Of a stretch of 15,356 nt of DNA, positions 14,489-15,356 are shown in pieces. The position numbers and the translations under genes were made by a program. Source of the DNA: Rubrobacter sp. (lineage in GTDB: Bacteria; Actinomycetota; Rubrobacteria; Rubrobacterales; Rubrobacteraceae). The notes under the pieces are model-generated. The model saw only the letters and a list, made by a program, of their open reading frames with translations, did no database searches and was not told the DNA's origin. Within the stretch, counting starts at the first letter, position 1. Each line of letters begins with the position of its first letter. Where the stretch lies: contig JACDAR010000263.1 in NCBI GenBank assembly GCA_013695335.1, positions 1 through 15,356 of the forward strand. Direction: 5' to 3'.

Positions 14489-14500
14489 GACCTGATTTAC
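14489..14500. repeat. 12-bp direct repeat, left copy
   Basis: GACCTGATTTAC occurs here, inside the linker frame between the ATPase and the TAA codon, and again at 15296-15307. The two copies bracket the PLD-like frame and its upstream region. Confidence 0.4.
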
Positions 14501-14533
14501 TCCACCGTACCTCTTGTTCGACTTGTAAGAAAT

Positions 14534-14536
14534 TTA
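14534..14536 (-). other. In-frame TAA separating the PLD-like and ATPase frames
   Basis: On the minus strand the reading is CAT AAG TAA ATT TCT TAC. The frames before and after the TAA are the same, and there are no other stops from 15274 down to 13280. A single base change from CAA, AAA or GAA would create it. Confidence 0.7.
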
Positions 14537-15226
14537 CTTATGGACGACAGATTGAGGTGGCGGACCCTCCCTAATCTCGGTAATCTTCTGGGCGGAGTCG
14601 TCATCCGAAAGGATCAGGATATCCTCTTCGCCGAATCGTTCGCTGAGCACCGCTCGCTTCGGCATTGGAAGAGCGGAACGGGCCTTGATCTTCTCGTATT
14701 TGGCATTGAATACTTCCCATGCCGCCTCGTCATTGTCGAAGCATATAATGCTCTCATTCTGGCTTCCCGAGAAGGCCGTTTCGGAGAAGTTGGCCGAGCC
14801 AGTGATGACCCTGACACCTTTCGGTCCTTCTAGTAGATACAGCATTTCGTGAGAGATGGCGTCTTTTACCGTGAAGAACCTAAGTTCGCCGGAGGCGACC
14901 TTCTGCTCCAGCAAGTTTCTGCCCCTCACTTCGGCCTTCAAGCCTGTGATGATGTCTTTCTGGAGCGTCAGATACGGACCAAAGCCACGAATGATGTCTT
15001 CACGTCCGAAGACGACCTCCAGATCGTCTAGCGACGCGGCGGCGCATCCTATCATGGAGATGCTATTGGAATACGTGAGGACCTTCATGGAGGAGTAGCC
15101 GGATATCAAGTTCTCGAACGAGCTTTGTGCATGGCTGTCAAAACGAGCATGCACGACCTCCAGCCGCGAGGATGCTTCCGGCGACGATTCCCCGAAGAGG
15201 GAAAGTCCTGCGTTCTCGTCTGGCAA
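14534..15226 (-). CDS. PLD-like domain protein, N-terminal part of a broken PLD-ATPase protein
   Basis: The 230-residue frame resembles the N-terminus of PLD-superfamily proteins: LEVVHARFDSHAQSSFENLI (22-41), KVLTYSNSIS (48-57), VVFGREDIIRG (71-81), then SHEMLYLLEG (125-134) and ITGSANFSETAFSGSQNE (141-158). The HxKxxxxD motif of active PLD nucleases reads H126-E-M128-L-Y-L-L-E133, so the lysine and the aspartate are both replaced, while GSANFS is kept. The start is TTG 15226, the only start codon after the upstream in-frame TAG. A GAAGAGAG stretch about eight bases before it can serve as ribosome site. The frame ends at a TAA beyond which the same frame continues to a P-loop ATPase. Confidence 0.7.
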   Translation of the reverse strand: MPDENAGLSLFGESSPEASSRLEVVHARFDSHAQSSFENLISGYSSMKVLTYSNSISMIGCAAASLDDLEVVFGREDIIRGFGPYLTLQKDIITGLKAEVRGRNLLEQKVASGELRFFTVKDAISHEMLYLLEGPKGVRVITGSANFSETAFSGSQNESIICFDNDEAAWEVFNAKYEKIKARSALPMPKRAVLSERFGEEDILILSDDDSAQKITEIREGPPPQSVVHK

Positions 15227-15295
15227 AACCCGGCTCTCTTCCCGTAGTTCGATCCAGCACCATTCCTGCGGATTCTACAAGACGATATATTTTCG

Positions 15296-15307
15296 GACCT
15301 GATTTAC
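15296..15307. repeat. 12-bp direct repeat, right copy
   Basis: The second copy of GACCTGATTTAC overlaps the stop codon of the gene at the right edge. The copies are about 807 bases apart. Such a pair could be a target duplication or recombination scar, but may also be chance. Confidence 0.4.
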
Positions 15308-15356
15308 CCACCGATGCGGGACTCTTCGAGGTCGAGGTCGCGTTCTATGCGGCGCA
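15304..15356 (-). CDS. C-terminal 17 residues of a gene running off the window, possibly a CPA1 Na+/H+ antiporter
   Basis: The frame gives RRIERDLDLEESRIGG and then TAA (15306-15304). This short tail resembles the end of CPA1-family sodium/proton antiporters, which often finish in a (R/E)LDLEExRL stretch. With only 16-17 residues visible the assignment is tentative; the presence of a gene end is well supported by composition and by the stop. Confidence 0.45.
   Translation of the reverse strand, partial: RRIERDLDLEESRIGG

Noticed and set aside
15145..15263. ATG at 15263 with a short minus-strand frame before the PLD-like gene
   Set aside because: The frame is out of phase with the PLD-like domain and ends after about 40 codons, although TAGAAT lies eight bases before it.

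Overview
The window is high-GC DNA with short operons and several start codons that sit 6-8 bases after a -10-like hexamer (leaderless style). Gene content includes paired GT87-type membrane glycosyltransferases, an SLC41/MgtE-type transporter, a CrtY lycopene cyclase, several DoxX proteins and a TetR regulator. Together these suggest a high-GC actinobacterium, perhaps Rubrobacter-like; the genus is an inference and not proven by the sequence.

Left part (1-5988, all minus strand). Reading 5' to 3' on the minus strand there is a two-repeat MgtE/SLC41-type transporter, a tandem PhoU/TrkA-C protein, two GT-C/GT87-like membrane glycosyltransferases that overlap by GTGA, a GNAT acetyltransferase cut off after about 75 residues, and the first 30 residues of an unrecognised protein. 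Spacing of 5 bases or overlaps link most of these genes. The transporter appears to have its own -35/-10 promoter and a leaderless GTG start.

Centre (6192-8195). A divergent CrtY-type lycopene cyclase converges on a membrane-anchored DUF6544-like protein.

Quinone/aromatics-type cluster (8346-13265). On the minus strand are a TetR regulator, a two-domain VOC ring-cleaving dioxygenase (MhqO-like) and a DoxX protein. Divergent on the plus strand are a possible 21-residue small protein, a second DoxX, an NmrA/HSCARG-type NAD(P)-binding protein and a maleylacetate-reductase-like iron-ADH family protein. A 20-bp near-perfect inverted repeat lies in the divergent control region, where a TetR dimer would be expected to bind. 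The combination suggests an inducible response to quinones or hydroquinones, with ring cleavage followed by reduction.

Right end (13277-15356). Here the base composition is visibly lower in GC. A PLD-like domain and a P-loop ATPase lie in the same reading frame, separated by one TAA codon and a 41-codon open linker with no start codon. I read this as one roughly 650-residue PLD-ATPase protein, of a kind seen in accessory or defence loci, broken by a nonsense mutation. Its HKD motif has also lost the lysine. The last 53 bases hold the C-terminus of another gene, possibly a CPA1-type sodium/proton antiporter. There is no gene-free stretch longer than 300 bases, and I saw no tRNA, rRNA or CRISPR array.
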